Positions 7,030 to 16,221 of a stretch of 64,000 bases of DNA are shown one piece after another. Source of the stretch: Gammaproteobacteria bacterium (GTDB taxonomy: Bacteria > Pseudomonadota > Gammaproteobacteria > Pseudomonadales > Cellvibrionaceae); NCBI GenBank assembly GCA_021151625.1, contig JAGKWY010000025.1, positions 1 to 64,000 of the forward strand, given 5' to 3'. The number at the start of each line of letters is the position of its first letter. Within the stretch, counting starts at the first letter, position 1. The translations under genes were made by a program, and so were the position numbers. The notes beneath the pieces were generated by a model. It had not been told where the DNA came from and made no database searches. It saw only the letters and a program-made list of their open reading frames with translations.

Positions 7030-9375
7030 TTAGGGCGCAAGCACCTGCAAAGCCGCGGAGACATACACCAGTGGCGCATTCCAGTTGATGGCAATCTCGT
7101 TGGTGGAATAGCTGCACTGCTCATCCACAAAGGATTTTGCCGGCAAGGGCGATGGGTAGCTGGCGCAATCACTGTAGTGATCCGGGTGCGGGCCACCGAC
7201 GATAAACCCGGGGATTGGTGCAGCTATGCCATCCCCACCGGAAGGACGGTGATGGATATTGAGCGGCGACTTGAACCCAAACCCGGTCACAAACGAATAA
7301 TCGGTCGCATTGCGCCCGAGTACATAATCCAGCAATGCCTGGGCCGCCTGGCGATAGGTGCTTTTGCTGGTATCCAATTGATAGGCCTCAAGCAGCATCA
7401 TCGCCTGGTTGAGCGCGCCCGAGTTGCTGCCCCAGAAGAAATCGCCAGTTTCCAGCGAGACACCATAGGGCGAGGCGGCTTTTTTAGTGGCAATACCGGT
7501 TGCCAGAGTATCGAGTCGACTTTTGATTAGCGCTTTATCGGCGGCTGCTGTTAGCGAGTCCAGATTCTGTGCCAGGGAGATCCAGCCCAGGCTTTTTACG
7601 CCGCCCCAGCCAGGTACATCAGCGTTTTCCGCAGTATTCAACCCGGTGTAGTAGCTGTCGTCATGGGTGGTGATATACAGCTCGACTGCCGCCCAGAAGA
7701 ACTCATCGCTGACATTATTATCGCCATAGGCGCCGGTTTGGATGTCGCTCGGTTGGCTGTAGTAAATGGCCGGATTGGTTTTGGCCCATGCCCAGGCGGC
7801 TTTGGCGGCGGCGAGCATCTGTGCAGATTTGCCTGGATATTGGCTCTCGTAATTGCTGTAGATACGGCTGGCAGCCGCCATAACGGCAGCGAAATCGAGC
7901 GTGGCTGCCGTGGTTTTCTGTACCAGGTAGCGCTCGGACTTATCGGTATCCGGCATTTCAAAACCATTAAAGCCCTTACTGGTGAGCTTGTGGTAGACGC
8001 CGCCATCGTTCGGGTCTTGCATTGCCAGCATCCATTCCAGATTCCACATAACCTCGTTGAGTATGTCCGGCACTGCATCGCCAGATTCGGGAATATTCAG
8101 CGATTGTGCAGTGAAAAAGGTCGGAAATCGCTGAAATGCGGCGAGCAATGTGTAAGTGGTGATGCCCGAGTTGACGATATATTTGTTGTAGTCACCGGCG
8201 TCATACCAGCCTTTTGGAGCACTGACGACCGTACCTTCCGGGCGCTTGGCATCAGCGGCGGAGGCATGGATAAGTACGTTGGTGTCCGGGTGGCCAGCGG
8301 CGCGCTTATAGATCCCGGCGTTGGCCTCCACTAACTCGGTACTGGCCCGGTTAAAGTAAAAGGCTTTGAGTGCGGCGGCATTCACGGCGTTATAGGCATG
8401 GGTAGAAATGCTGAATTTTGCAGCGTCGGCCACCCCTGCTACTCGCAGTTCATAGTCGCCCGCGCTGGTCAGGTTGGAGAAGTCTGCCAGCTTTACTGAT
8501 TCCAGTGCCGGCTCCCAAATCGCGCCCGCGCTCAGGTCGCCACTCAGGACCTGTTCGTCTGTACCTGCCTTCACAATGGTAAAGCCGGTGGCATCGACCG
8601 CTGGCACTACCGCCAGTTTTTCTGCGTTGGGGGTAAAGCCTAACTGGTTGAGCTTGATACGCTCCGGTACTGTCACCTTGGGCGGCTCAACGGGGTGGAT
8701 ACAGCTGCTTTCTGCGCCTTTGGGGGTGTTGCTCAAGGCGACTGTGCCACCATTGGCGGAGGTGAGTTTCAGCCAGTTCAGGTTAAAGGGGCCACTTTTC
8801 ATCTGGATACAGAGCGCGTAGTTGCCAACCGCCAGATCGCCGATAGCAGTGTTAAGGCTCGCCCAGGTTTGCCAATCGCCGGTTGCGCTAATCGCGATTG
8901 GCTCTGCCGCTGCTTTGCCGTCTATCTCAATCAAAAAAGCGCCGCCGTTCTGTGCACTGGCGACGCGGCTTTCAACTGAGAATGCGCCCGGTGCTGTTAC
9001 CTCCAGACTGAACTCCAGCCAGTCACCCGCATCGATATAGCCGATGTTGAAACCGCCACCCTGGTCGCTGGTCTTTTCGATATCCACCGCATCCTGCCGG
9101 TACTCACCGGTAGTGTTGCCGGGCGTGGTGTCGTGGAAGCGCACATAGTCTTCGGCTTCGATTAGCAATCCGCTAAATGAAGCTGATGACGCTGCACTGC
9201 TTTGTACCTGGCTACTTGTGGCCAAACTGCTTGCTACTGACTGGCTCGATGCTGTCTGGTTCGATGAGTTGTGGCTGTTGGTTCCGCCACTACTGCCCCC
9301 GCAACCGGTTAGTAAGCCGAGGCTGAGGGTGGAAATGGTAAAGATAGTTTTGGTGAAGATTGTTTTTATGGTCAT
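7030..9375 (-). CDS. Lipoprotein CBM6-GH9 cellulase (endoglucanase)
   Basis: Predicted cell-surface or outer-membrane-anchored glycoside hydrolase family 9 enzyme cutting beta-1,4-glucans. The 781 residues show a lipoprotein signal with lipobox LLTGC, a Ser-rich linker of about 45 residues, a CBM6-like module (LLIEAEDYVRFHD to NLNWLKLTS, about 70-205), an N-terminal Ig-like CelD_N domain (IKLNQLGFTP onward, about 240-330) and a C-terminal GH9 catalytic domain. Catalytic signatures are visible: WYDAGDYNKY near 391 (catalytic-base aspartates), HHRPSGGDG near 710, and NEIAINWNAPLVYV near 760 carrying the acid glutamate. Poly-serine linkers and CBMs are typical of Cellvibrio cellulases. A palindrome lies about 80 bp upstream of the start. 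Substrate could include mixed-linkage glucans. Confidence 0.92.
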   Translation of the reverse strand: MTIKTIFTKTIFTISTLSLGLLTGCGGSSGGTNSHNSSNQTASSQSVASSLATSSQVQSSAASSASFSGLLIEAEDYVRFHDTTPGNTTGEYRQDAVDIEKTSDQGGGFNIGYIDAGDWLEFSLEVTAPGAFSVESRVASAQNGGAFLIEIDGKAAAEPIAISATGDWQTWASLNTAIGDLAVGNYALCIQMKSGPFNLNWLKLTSANGGTVALSNTPKGAESSCIHPVEPPKVTVPERIKLNQLGFTPNAEKLAVVPAVDATGFTIVKAGTDEQVLSGDLSAGAIWEPALESVKLADFSNLTSAGDYELRVAGVADAAKFSISTHAYNAVNAAALKAFYFNRASTELVEANAGIYKRAAGHPDTNVLIHASAADAKRPEGTVVSAPKGWYDAGDYNKYIVNSGITTYTLLAAFQRFPTFFTAQSLNIPESGDAVPDILNEVMWNLEWMLAMQDPNDGGVYHKLTSKGFNGFEMPDTDKSERYLVQKTTAATLDFAAVMAAASRIYSNYESQYPGKSAQMLAAAKAAWAWAKTNPAIYYSQPSDIQTGAYGDNNVSDEFFWAAVELYITTHDDSYYTGLNTAENADVPGWGGVKSLGWISLAQNLDSLTAAADKALIKSRLDTLATGIATKKAASPYGVSLETGDFFWGSNSGALNQAMMLLEAYQLDTSKSTYRQAAQALLDYVLGRNATDYSFVTGFGFKSPLNIHHRPSGGDGIAAPIPGFIVGGPHPDHYSDCASYPSPLPAKSFVDEQCSYSTNEIAINWNAPLVYVSAALQVLAP

Positions 9376-9453
9376 TGTGAATCCCCTGTCGCTGTTGTTA
9401 TCCAGTCGCTGACTGGTGCGCGGATGCTAGGGGATTGGTGGGAGTTGGCGCTC

Positions 9454-9481
9454 GCCACTTTAGGTGAGCACCTAAAGTGGC
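9454..9481. promoter_or_regulatory. 13-bp perfect palindrome upstream of the GH9 gene
   Basis: GCCACTTTAGGTG (9454-9466), AG, CACCTAAAGTGGC (9469-9481). It lies between the trkA stop and the cellulase start. There is no T-run on the minus strand, so it does not look like a trkA terminator. A transcription-factor operator controlling cellulase expression is the best guess. Confidence 0.5.
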
Positions 9482-9494
9482 TGGGATAAGCAAA

Positions 9495-10880
9495 TCAGAA
9501 GAAGCTGAAACCTACCTGGAACAGCTTCTCCACATCGCGGATGTGCTTTTTCTGCAGCAGGAAAATAATCACATGGTCGCCCGACTGCACAACGACGTCA
9601 TCGTGGGCGATGACCACTTCGTCGCCATCCGGCCCCTGGCGCACTATCGCACCGATATTGGCGCCTTCGGGCAGGTCTATATCTTCCAGCGCTTTGCCTA
9701 CCACCTTGGAGGATTTGGCGTCGCCATGGGCGATAATTTCAATCGCCTCGGCTGCGCCCCGGCGCAGTGAATGCACATTGACGATATCGCCGCGACGCAC
9801 ATGGGTGAGCAGGCTGCCGATGGTGGTGGTTTGGGGGGAAATGGCGATGTCAATATCGCCACCCTGCACTACATCCACATAGGCGGGGTTGTTGATCAGC
9901 GTCATCACCTTGCGCGCACCCAAACGCTTGGCGAGCATAGAGGACATGATATTGGCTTCGTCGTCATTGGTCAGTGCGAGGAACACATCGGTATCTTCAA
10001 TGCTCTCCTCCATCAGCAGGTCTTTGTCCGAGGCGCTGCCCTGAATCACAATCGCGCGCTCGAGTTGCTCCGACAGGCGAATAGCGCGCTGTTTGTTGTA
10101 CTCAATCACGCGCACGTTGTACTTGCCTTCCAGCATCTTGGCCAGGCGCAGGCCAATATTGCCACCGCCGGCGATAGTGATGCGTTTATAAGCCACTTCC
10201 AGTCGACGCAGCTCGCTCATTACCGCGCGAATATCCGCGCGCGCGGCGATAAAGAAAACTTCGTCATCGGCTTCGATCACCGTGGTCCCTGTGGGCATTA
10301 TGGCGCGATTGCGCCGGTAAATTGCAGCAACGCGCGTATCTACGGAAGGCATATGCTCGCGCAAAAAACGCAGTTCCTGGCCGACTAACGGGCCGCCGTG
10401 GTAGGCCTTTACAGCTACCAACTGGACCTTGCCATCGGCAAAGTCCACTACCTGCAGGGTGCCCGGCTGTTCCAATAAACGGAAGATGTATTCGGAAACC
10501 AGTTGCTCGGGGCTGATGAGTACATCGATTGGGATAGCGCGCGATTCAAACAGTTTTTGATGGGTCAGGTAGGAGGTGGCGCGCACCCGGGCAATTTTGG
10601 TGGGGGTGTGGAACAGGTTTTCAGCGACGGTACAGGCGATCATATTGATCTCATCGTCGCTGGTGACTGCAACTAGCATATCCGCATCTTCAGCGCCTGC
10701 CTGGGCCAGTACATCCGGGTGGGAGCCTTCGCCGGTGACCACACTGATGTCATGGCGATCGCGCAGCTCGCGCAGGCGCGCTTCGTCGGTATCCACCACG
10801 GTGATGTCATTGGCTTCACTGGCCAGATGTTCGGTAAGGCTGCCGCCGACTTGCCCGGCGCCGAGAATAATAATTTTCAT
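9495..10880 (-). CDS. trkA: Trk potassium uptake regulatory subunit TrkA
   Basis: Cytoplasmic NAD(H)-binding regulator of the TrkH/TrkG potassium channel. The 461 residues match the family (E. coli 458) and form a tandem of RCK units: Rossmann motif GAGQVGGSLTEHLASE at the start, TrkA_C domain around 140-220, a second Rossmann motif GGGNIGLRLAKMLE near 237, and a second TrkA_C domain at the end. The membrane partner is not in the window. The gene lies downstream of fmt and rsmB on the same strand, 69 nt after the rsmB stop, the pseudomonad order def-fmt-rsmB-trkA, so one operon is likely. Confidence 0.96.
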   Translation of the reverse strand: MKIIILGAGQVGGSLTEHLASEANDITVVDTDEARLRELRDRHDISVVTGEGSHPDVLAQAGAEDADMLVAVTSDDEINMIACTVAENLFHTPTKIARVRATSYLTHQKLFESRAIPIDVLISPEQLVSEYIFRLLEQPGTLQVVDFADGKVQLVAVKAYHGGPLVGQELRFLREHMPSVDTRVAAIYRRNRAIMPTGTTVIEADDEVFFIAARADIRAVMSELRRLEVAYKRITIAGGGNIGLRLAKMLEGKYNVRVIEYNKQRAIRLSEQLERAIVIQGSASDKDLLMEESIEDTDVFLALTNDDEANIMSSMLAKRLGARKVMTLINNPAYVDVVQGGDIDIAISPQTTTIGSLLTHVRRGDIVNVHSLRRGAAEAIEIIAHGDAKSSKVVGKALEDIDLPEGANIGAIVRQGPDGDEVVIAHDDVVVQSGDHVIIFLLQKKHIRDVEKLFQVGFSFF

Positions 10881-10949
10881 AGGTTTTCTGTGTTGTTCGG
10901 GTGAACTAATCCTAGTGTGTTTTTATTAATTTGCCGCTTGGTGCCTGGA

Positions 10950-12248
10950 TCAGTCGGGTTTACGCAGTCTTGCATAGTAAAAGCCGTCGTGACCTTCGCT
11001 TTGGGGCAGGAGTTGCCTGCCGCAGGTTTGGGGAATGCCCCAGTCGGCAACTATTGACTCATGCCGGGCTGATGGTTGGCGCTTTAAAAACGCCTCAACT
11101 ACCAGGGTATTTTCCCGTGGCATGACTGAGCAGGTGGCGTACAACAGAATCCCGCCCGGCTTTAACAGCGGCCAGAGGCTATCCAGCAATTGACCTTGCA
11201 AGTCTGACAGGCGTGCGATTTCTTCAGGGGTGCGCAACACTTTAATGTCTGGATGTCGACGAATAATACCGGTGGCGGAACAGGGGGCGTCCAGCAGTAT
11301 GCGGTCAAATGGTTCGCCATCCCACCAATCCTGTGGCTTGGTGCCGTCGCCGCAGCGAATATCGGCGTCTACATTTAAGCGCGTCAGATTTTCACGTACC
11401 CGTTGCAGGCGGCGCACTTCCACATCAAGTGCGGTTACCTTAAGGCTCGGCTCCAGCTCCAACAGATGGCCGGTTTTACCGCCGGGTGCTGCGCAGGCAT
11501 CCAATACACGCATGTTGGGTGATAATTGCAGCAAATCAGCACTTAGTTGGGCTGCTTCATCTTGTACGCTGATATTGCCCTCGGCAAATCCCGGCAGCTT
11601 GCGCGGGTCACAGGCCTGCTCCAGGGTAATGCCATAAGGGCTAAAAGGGGTTGGTTTGGCGGCAATGTCCAGGTCTGCCAATTGTTGCAAGTAGGCGTCG
11701 CGCAGCTGCTTGTGCAGATTCAGTCGCAGGCTAAAGGGCGGATGTTGATTGTTTGCGGCGGCTATAGATTCAATCTGAGTCGGCCAGCTTTTGCGCAGCA
11801 TACCTTCCAACCATGCTGGATGATTGCTTTGAAAGGCACGGTTCTCGGTCAAAAATTCGTTGATCTTGTCACTATCACGCTGAAATTGGCGCAGTACACC
11901 ATTGACCAGTTTGGTGGCCCAGGGTTTTTTGATCGAGCGGGTGATTTCAACGGTTTCGCCAATGGCGGCATGATCGGGAATGCGGGTGTGCAGCAGTTGA
12001 TAGAGACCAATCAGCAGTAGCGCTTGTACGTCGCAGTCTTTGGCACGTAGCGGCTTATCCAACAGGCATTCGGTGTAGGCCTGCAATTGAGGAAAATAAC
12101 GGCAGGTACCAAAGCAGAGCTCTTGTAGCAACGGGCGGTCATTTTCGGCAACTTGCGGCGAAATTGAGGGCAATAGACTGGATAAAGAGCCTTGGCTGCG
12201 CAGGATTTGAGTAATTACCTGGGTCGCTGCCGCACGCGCATTCAGCAT
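10950..12248 (-). CDS. rsmB: 16S rRNA m5C967 methyltransferase RsmB
   Basis: Methylates C967 of 16S rRNA using S-adenosylmethionine. The 432-residue protein has an N-terminal NusB-like RNA-binding domain (about 1-140) and a C-terminal Rossmann methyltransferase. Motif I is VLDACAAPGGKTGHLLE. The two catalytic cysteines are in DAPCSATGIIRRHPD and YATCSVMPREN, both present. The start ATG overlaps the fmt stop by seven bases (ATGCTGA), indicating translational coupling. Gene order def-fmt-rsmB-trkA matches the pseudomonad operon. Confidence 0.96.
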   Translation of the reverse strand: MLNARAAATQVITQILRSQGSLSSLLPSISPQVAENDRPLLQELCFGTCRYFPQLQAYTECLLDKPLRAKDCDVQALLLIGLYQLLHTRIPDHAAIGETVEITRSIKKPWATKLVNGVLRQFQRDSDKINEFLTENRAFQSNHPAWLEGMLRKSWPTQIESIAAANNQHPPFSLRLNLHKQLRDAYLQQLADLDIAAKPTPFSPYGITLEQACDPRKLPGFAEGNISVQDEAAQLSADLLQLSPNMRVLDACAAPGGKTGHLLELEPSLKVTALDVEVRRLQRVRENLTRLNVDADIRCGDGTKPQDWWDGEPFDRILLDAPCSATGIIRRHPDIKVLRTPEEIARLSDLQGQLLDSLWPLLKPGGILLYATCSVMPRENTLVVEAFLKRQPSARHESIVADWGIPQTCGRQLLPQSEGHDGFYYARLRKPD

Positions 12249-13213
12249 TGCACTGACTCCAGTTGATCGCCCGGTTTGAATAAATCCGGATGGCCACGCA
12301 GGATTTCGCTAACTTTCATGGCTTTTTTGCCTGGTAGTTGCAATTGTTCAAGGATTAAATGGCCCTGGCTGCAGGCAATCCACAGCCCCTGTTCGGTAAT
12401 CTGGGCAATGCTGCCCGGGTTTACTGAGGTGTTTTTGTCGCTGGCGCTGGCTGCCCAGACGCGGATACGCTGGTCATCACCTGCGCCTGCTGGCTTGGTG
12501 TGCGCAACCGGGAAGGGGTTAAACGCACGTACCCGTCGCTCCAGTGCTATGGCGGGCAGGTTCCAGTCTAGCGCTGCTTCCTCCTTGCTGAGCTTGGGAG
12601 CATAGTTGCTAAGTGAGTCGTCCTGCTTTTCCGGTTGAATGGTGCTGGCCTGCAATTGATCCAGGGCCTCCAGCAGTGCCGGGCTGCCGATTTCAATGAG
12701 TTTATCGTGCAGGCTTCCACCGGTATCTTCAGCTAAAATCGGGCAAAATGCCTTTATCAGCATATCACCAGTATCCAGCCCCACATCCATTTGCATAATG
12801 GTCACCCCGGTTTCATGATCGCCTGCTTCAATAGCGCGCTGAATCGGCGCCGCACCGCGCCAGCGCGGCAGGATTGATGCGTGGACATTGATGCAGCCGA
12901 GGCGCGGTGTGTCGAGTACTGCTTTGGGTAAGATCAGGCCATAGGCCACTACTATCATAAGATCGGCATTGAGGTCGGCAAGCCCGGCAATCGCTTCGGG
13001 GGATTTGAAGTTGATTGGTTGATAGACGGGAATATCATGCGCAAGGGCTACTTCCTTTACGGGGCTGGCGGTGAGCTTTTTGCCGCGTCCGGCGGGCCTG
13101 TCTGGCTGGGAGTAGACAGCGATCACCTGATGTCGACTGCCCAGCAGGGTTTTTAAATGTGCAGCGGCAAACTCCGGGGTGCCGGCAAAGATAATGCGCA
13201 AACCTTGGCTCAT
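12242..13213 (-). CDS. fmt: Methionyl-tRNA formyltransferase
   Basis: Formylates the amino group of initiator Met-tRNA with 10-formyltetrahydrofolate. The 323-residue product starts MSQGLRIIFAGTPEFAAAHL. It carries the formyltransferase core with NVHASILPRWRGAAPIQRAI (catalytic Asn/His) and the Asp of VTIMQMDVGLDTGDM, then a C-terminal OB-like tRNA-binding domain. An upstream extension is possible in frame, but the ATG at 13213 has AGG upstream and fits the family N-terminus exactly. Its last codons overlap the rsmB start. It follows def, the deformylase acting on the same modification, with a terminator-like hairpin between the two. Confidence 0.96.
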   Translation of the reverse strand: MSQGLRIIFAGTPEFAAAHLKTLLGSRHQVIAVYSQPDRPAGRGKKLTASPVKEVALAHDIPVYQPINFKSPEAIAGLADLNADLMIVVAYGLILPKAVLDTPRLGCINVHASILPRWRGAAPIQRAIEAGDHETGVTIMQMDVGLDTGDMLIKAFCPILAEDTGGSLHDKLIEIGSPALLEALDQLQASTIQPEKQDDSLSNYAPKLSKEEAALDWNLPAIALERRVRAFNPFPVAHTKPAGAGDDQRIRVWAASASDKNTSVNPGSIAQITEQGLWIACSQGHLILEQLQLPGKKAMKVSEILRGHPDLFKPGDQLESVQC

Positions 13214-13324
13214 AAATAACCTATCGAACGTAAAAACGAGATTGCAAAAAATAAAAAATTGCCGGGAGCTATTTTTAACATTGCTTGTAATGGCCTGAAG
13301 GGTGGCTGCCACGGATGACGGCCA

Positions 13325-13346
13325 TAAAAAAGGCGCTCATGGCGCC
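13325..13346 (-). terminator. Terminator-like hairpin between def and fmt
   Basis: Read on the minus strand: GGCGC, loop CATGA, GCGCC, then TTTTTT. It lies about 20 nt after the def stop, so def may be partly uncoupled from fmt-rsmB-trkA. Confidence 0.65.
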
Positions 13347-13365
13347 CGGGTTGGCAGTGTGCGTT

Positions 13366-13875
13366 TTAACGCGCGTCCGCCTTGTGTTTTTTCTCCAGCT
13401 TGGCGCGAATACGTGAACGCTTGAAGGGGGAGATGTGATCGACAAACAGCTTGCCGTTCAAGTGATCTAACTCGTGCTGGATACACACCGCTAGTAACCC
13501 TTGTGGCTCGATTTCGAAGGCGTTGCCGTCGCGATCCAGCGCTTTTACCCGAATATGGCCGGGGCGAACAACAGTCTCATAGAAGCCGGGTACCGACAGG
13601 CAACCTTCATCATATTCACTGGTTTCCGGATCCAATACCTCAATTTCAGGATTGATGAATACCAGTGGCTGGGATTTATCCTCGCTCACGTCTATAACTA
13701 CTACGCGCTTATGCACATTGATTTGCGAAGCGGCCAGGCCGATGCCGGGAGCGTCATACATGGTTTCAAACATGTCATCAATTAATTTGCGGATATTGTC
13801 ATCCACTAGTGTGACGGGTTTGGCGACAGTGCGCAGGCGTGGGTCTGGAAATTCAAGTATCGGTAACAAGGCCAT
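13366..13875 (-). CDS. def: Peptide deformylase
   Basis: Metal-dependent enzyme removing the formyl group from nascent N-terminal methionine. The 169 residues match the family. The three diagnostic motifs are present: GIGLAASQ near 43-50, EGCLSVPG (metal-binding Cys) near 90, and HELDHLNG (HExxH with two metal-binding His) near 133. It is adjacent to fmt, as in most proteobacteria, and divergent from the LysM-dprA side. Confidence 0.97.
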   Translation of the reverse strand: MALLPILEFPDPRLRTVAKPVTLVDDNIRKLIDDMFETMYDAPGIGLAASQINVHKRVVVIDVSEDKSQPLVFINPEIEVLDPETSEYDEGCLSVPGFYETVVRPGHIRVKALDRDGNAFEIEPQGLLAVCIQHELDHLNGKLFVDHISPFKRSRIRAKLEKKHKADAR

Positions 13876-14030
13876 AGTGTTTGTGACAAACTTCTAGTAA
13901 AAAGGTAATAACCGCTGCTAACATGATGATCGCACAGGATTTATGCGGTGCAAATGGAAACAGCATGGGCTTTAATAAATCCATTATACGTCTATCTGAC
14001 TCAGGACCGAATAAAACAGGATCGGTTTCT

Positions 14031-14916
14031 ATGAAAAAAATACTCCTGGCGCTTGCCGCCGCATCCCTGATCAGCTGGTGACCTGATCAAGTTGATTTAC
14101 CTTGATGGTCAGCCGCGTTTAACGGTGGAGCGCACTCTTAAAATGGTTCCCGGTGCGGCGGGTGGCGGCATTAATGGTGCCACCAAGCTGAGTCCGAGTA
14201 TCAGAGTGCAGAAAACTGAAGAGGCTATTACCTCAATTCCCCTCGATAAGGTGGATGCATTTTTATCTCGCAGTCGCATTGTAGAGCCAGGGGTGTTGGA
14301 AGGCGCACCTTACCTGCTTGCGGGACATCAACAGCATGTCATTGTTGGTGCGGGAGATCAGGCTTATGCGCGTGGCAAGTTTGATTCAAACTATACCAAT
14401 TATGGTGTTTATCGTAAGGGGCAGGTTTTTAAAGACCCGGTCACACGGGAGTTGTTGGGGGTTTATGCCCAAGGTATTGGAACCGTCGCGGTTGACTCTA
14501 TCGAGGGTGAGGTGGCTACACTGGATTTAATTCGGACATACGAAGAGGTTCGTCCGGGAGATAATCTTTTGCCGAGTGAAGATCGTGCAGTTGAATCCCT
14601 GTTTTACCCCAGTGCACCAGATAGTGAGATTAATGCCCAGATTATCGCCGTTGAAGGCGGCGTCACCCAGGTGGGTAAGTTCAATGTGGTGATCATTAAC
14701 CGTGGTGAGCGTGAAGGTCTGCAGATTGGCAATGTGCTGGCTATTTACAAAACCGGGGAAGTGGTACGTGATCGGGTCAAGGGCGGGAGAGTTGCTCTGC
14801 CAGATGAGCGTGCCGGCCTGTTAATGGTATTCCGCACTTTTGAAAAAATAAGCTTTGGTTTGGTGCTGGAGGCGGATCGTGCGCTGGCAGTAAACGACAA
14901 AGTTAAAAACCCCTGA
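14031..14916 (+). pseudogene. LysM-type peptidoglycan-binding protein, LysM domain lost and frame broken
   Basis: The locus upstream of dprA normally encodes a secreted LysM protein of about 340 residues. Here an ATG at 14031 (ACAGG upstream) opens a signal-peptide start, MKKILLALAAASLISW, which hits TGA at 14079-14081. In another frame, GDLIKLIYLDGQPRLTVERT begins at 14077 and runs 280 residues to 14916. That is the part normally following the LysM repeat (family pattern: YPGD, hydrophobic stretch, YVDGQPRL). Between the two, the roughly 55-residue LysM segment (YTVVKGDTLWDIS-type) is absent. Upstream of 14077 the second frame has a stop at 14068, so no ordinary start serves it. CTGATCA occurs on both sides (14067 and 14083), which could mark slippage. 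The rest is well conserved, so the event is recent or an assembly error. Confidence 0.8.
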
Positions 14917-14928
14917 TTTATCTCAAAT

Positions 14929-14959
14929 AATCGCCCCCACCAAGGGGCGATTGCTTTTT
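14929..14959 (+). terminator. Intrinsic terminator before dprA
   Basis: AATCGCCCC (14929-14937) pairs with GGGGCGATT (14944-14952), loop CACCAA, then GCTTTTT. It ends 14 nt before the dprA start. Confidence 0.85.
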
Positions 14960-14973
14960 CAAGGATGATAGTT

Positions 14974-16128
14974 ATGCATAACCTGCTGGATTCGCTTCTC
15001 GCCAAATATCTACTTTTCCTGCGTTTACCTGAAGTTGGTGCCGGTACATACTGGCAATTGCATGAACAGGGCGTGGATATTGAATCTTTACTGGATAAAC
15101 CAGCTGCTTCACTGAAATCATTTTTACGCCCTGCTGCGTTGGAAGCGCTTTTAGCGTTCAGGTCTGGCTCGCCACTGACCCAGAGGTTGGCGCGTGATCT
15201 TGAGTACATTGCCAGTCAGCCGGACCTTTATTGCCTGACTTTTGATGACCCGCTTTACCCGCGTCTGTTGCGCGAAATTCCCAAGCCGCCACCCTTGTTA
15301 TTTGTGCGCGGTGATCCCAATTGCCTGAGTTTGCCGCAAGTTGCTATGGTTGGCAGTCGCAATCCCACTGCCGGCGGCAGTGAGAATGCCGAGCGTTTTG
15401 CCCGCTACCTGGCTGAGTGTGGCTTTGCTATTACCAGTGGTCTGGCCTTAGGGATAGATGCTGCGGCCCATCAGGGGGCGTTAAACGCGGGTGGTAAAAC
15501 TATTGCGGTAATGGGCACCGGGATAGATATGATTTACCCCTCGCGTCATCGCGGACTGGCCCAAGCTATTTTACATAGTGGCGGGGCTCTGGTAAGCGAA
15601 TTTCCATTGGGCGTTGGCTCCCTGGCGGCTAATTTTCCCCAGCGCAATCGCATAATCAGCGGACTGAGCGGAGGAGCTCTGGTGGTTGAAGCGGCAGTCC
15701 AAAGTGGCTCGCTCATTACCGCATCCTATGCCTTACAGCATGACCGCGAAGTTTTTGCGATTCCTGGTTCTATCCATAACCCGCTGGCACGCGGCTGTCA
15801 CCAGTTGATCCGCCAGGGGGCTACGTTGGTAGAAACTGCCCAGGATATAGTCGATCAGCTTGCTGGATTGATCAGCTATAAGCGTCAGGAGGCCGGGCGC
15901 GTTTTTTCTGCCCAGTCCCTGCTTAATGAACCTCAAACCAATGCGGCTGCTCCGGCGCTAGATGCCAGCGAGCAGGCCTTGCTGGATGCATTGGGGTTTG
16001 ATCCTTTGCCGCTGGATCTGCTGGCGGAGCGTACCGGCGCCGATATTGGCAGTTTGTCGGCGGGCTTGATAACACTGGAAATCAAAGGCCTGGTGCAGCA
16101 GGTAGGTGCCTGCTACCAGCGAGTTTAA
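14974..16128 (+). CDS. dprA: DNA processing protein DprA
   Basis: Cytoplasmic loader of RecA onto incoming single-stranded DNA during natural transformation. The 384-residue protein has an N-terminal SAM-like region, the Rossmann-like DprA core (VAMVGSRNPT near 125, SGLALGIDAAAHQGAL near 160, GKTIAVMGTGIDMIYP, FPLGVGSLAANFPQRNRIISGL) and a C-terminal winged-helix domain (about 320-380). I prefer the ATG at 14974, with AAGGA at good distance, over the one three codons earlier. It is downstream of the broken LysM gene and upstream of tsaC, the pseudomonad order. Presence of dprA alone does not prove competence. Confidence 0.95.
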   Translation: MHNLLDSLLAKYLLFLRLPEVGAGTYWQLHEQGVDIESLLDKPAASLKSFLRPAALEALLAFRSGSPLTQRLARDLEYIASQPDLYCLTFDDPLYPRLLREIPKPPPLLFVRGDPNCLSLPQVAMVGSRNPTAGGSENAERFARYLAECGFAITSGLALGIDAAAHQGALNAGGKTIAVMGTGIDMIYPSRHRGLAQAILHSGGALVSEFPLGVGSLAANFPQRNRIISGLSGGALVVEAAVQSGSLITASYALQHDREVFAIPGSIHNPLARGCHQLIRQGATLVETAQDIVDQLAGLISYKRQEAGRVFSAQSLLNEPQTNAAAPALDASEQALLDALGFDPLPLDLLAERTGADIGSLSAGLITLEIKGLVQQVGACYQRV

Positions 16129-16221
16129 TTGAGCGACATTCGAGTCAAGGGATGCCCCTTCGGCTGCTAAGCTGGGATAATAGTAACCGTTGCTATCCGC
16201 TTAAAACTAAAGGTGTTATCC

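Noticed and set aside
7663..8334. A 223-codon plus-strand frame inside the GH9 gene
   Set aside because: Antisense to conserved catalytic sequence, no recognisable domain or ribosome site.
9771..10388. A 205-codon plus-strand frame inside trkA
   Set aside because: Antisense shadow rich in His/Gln; trkA motifs on the other strand are unambiguous.
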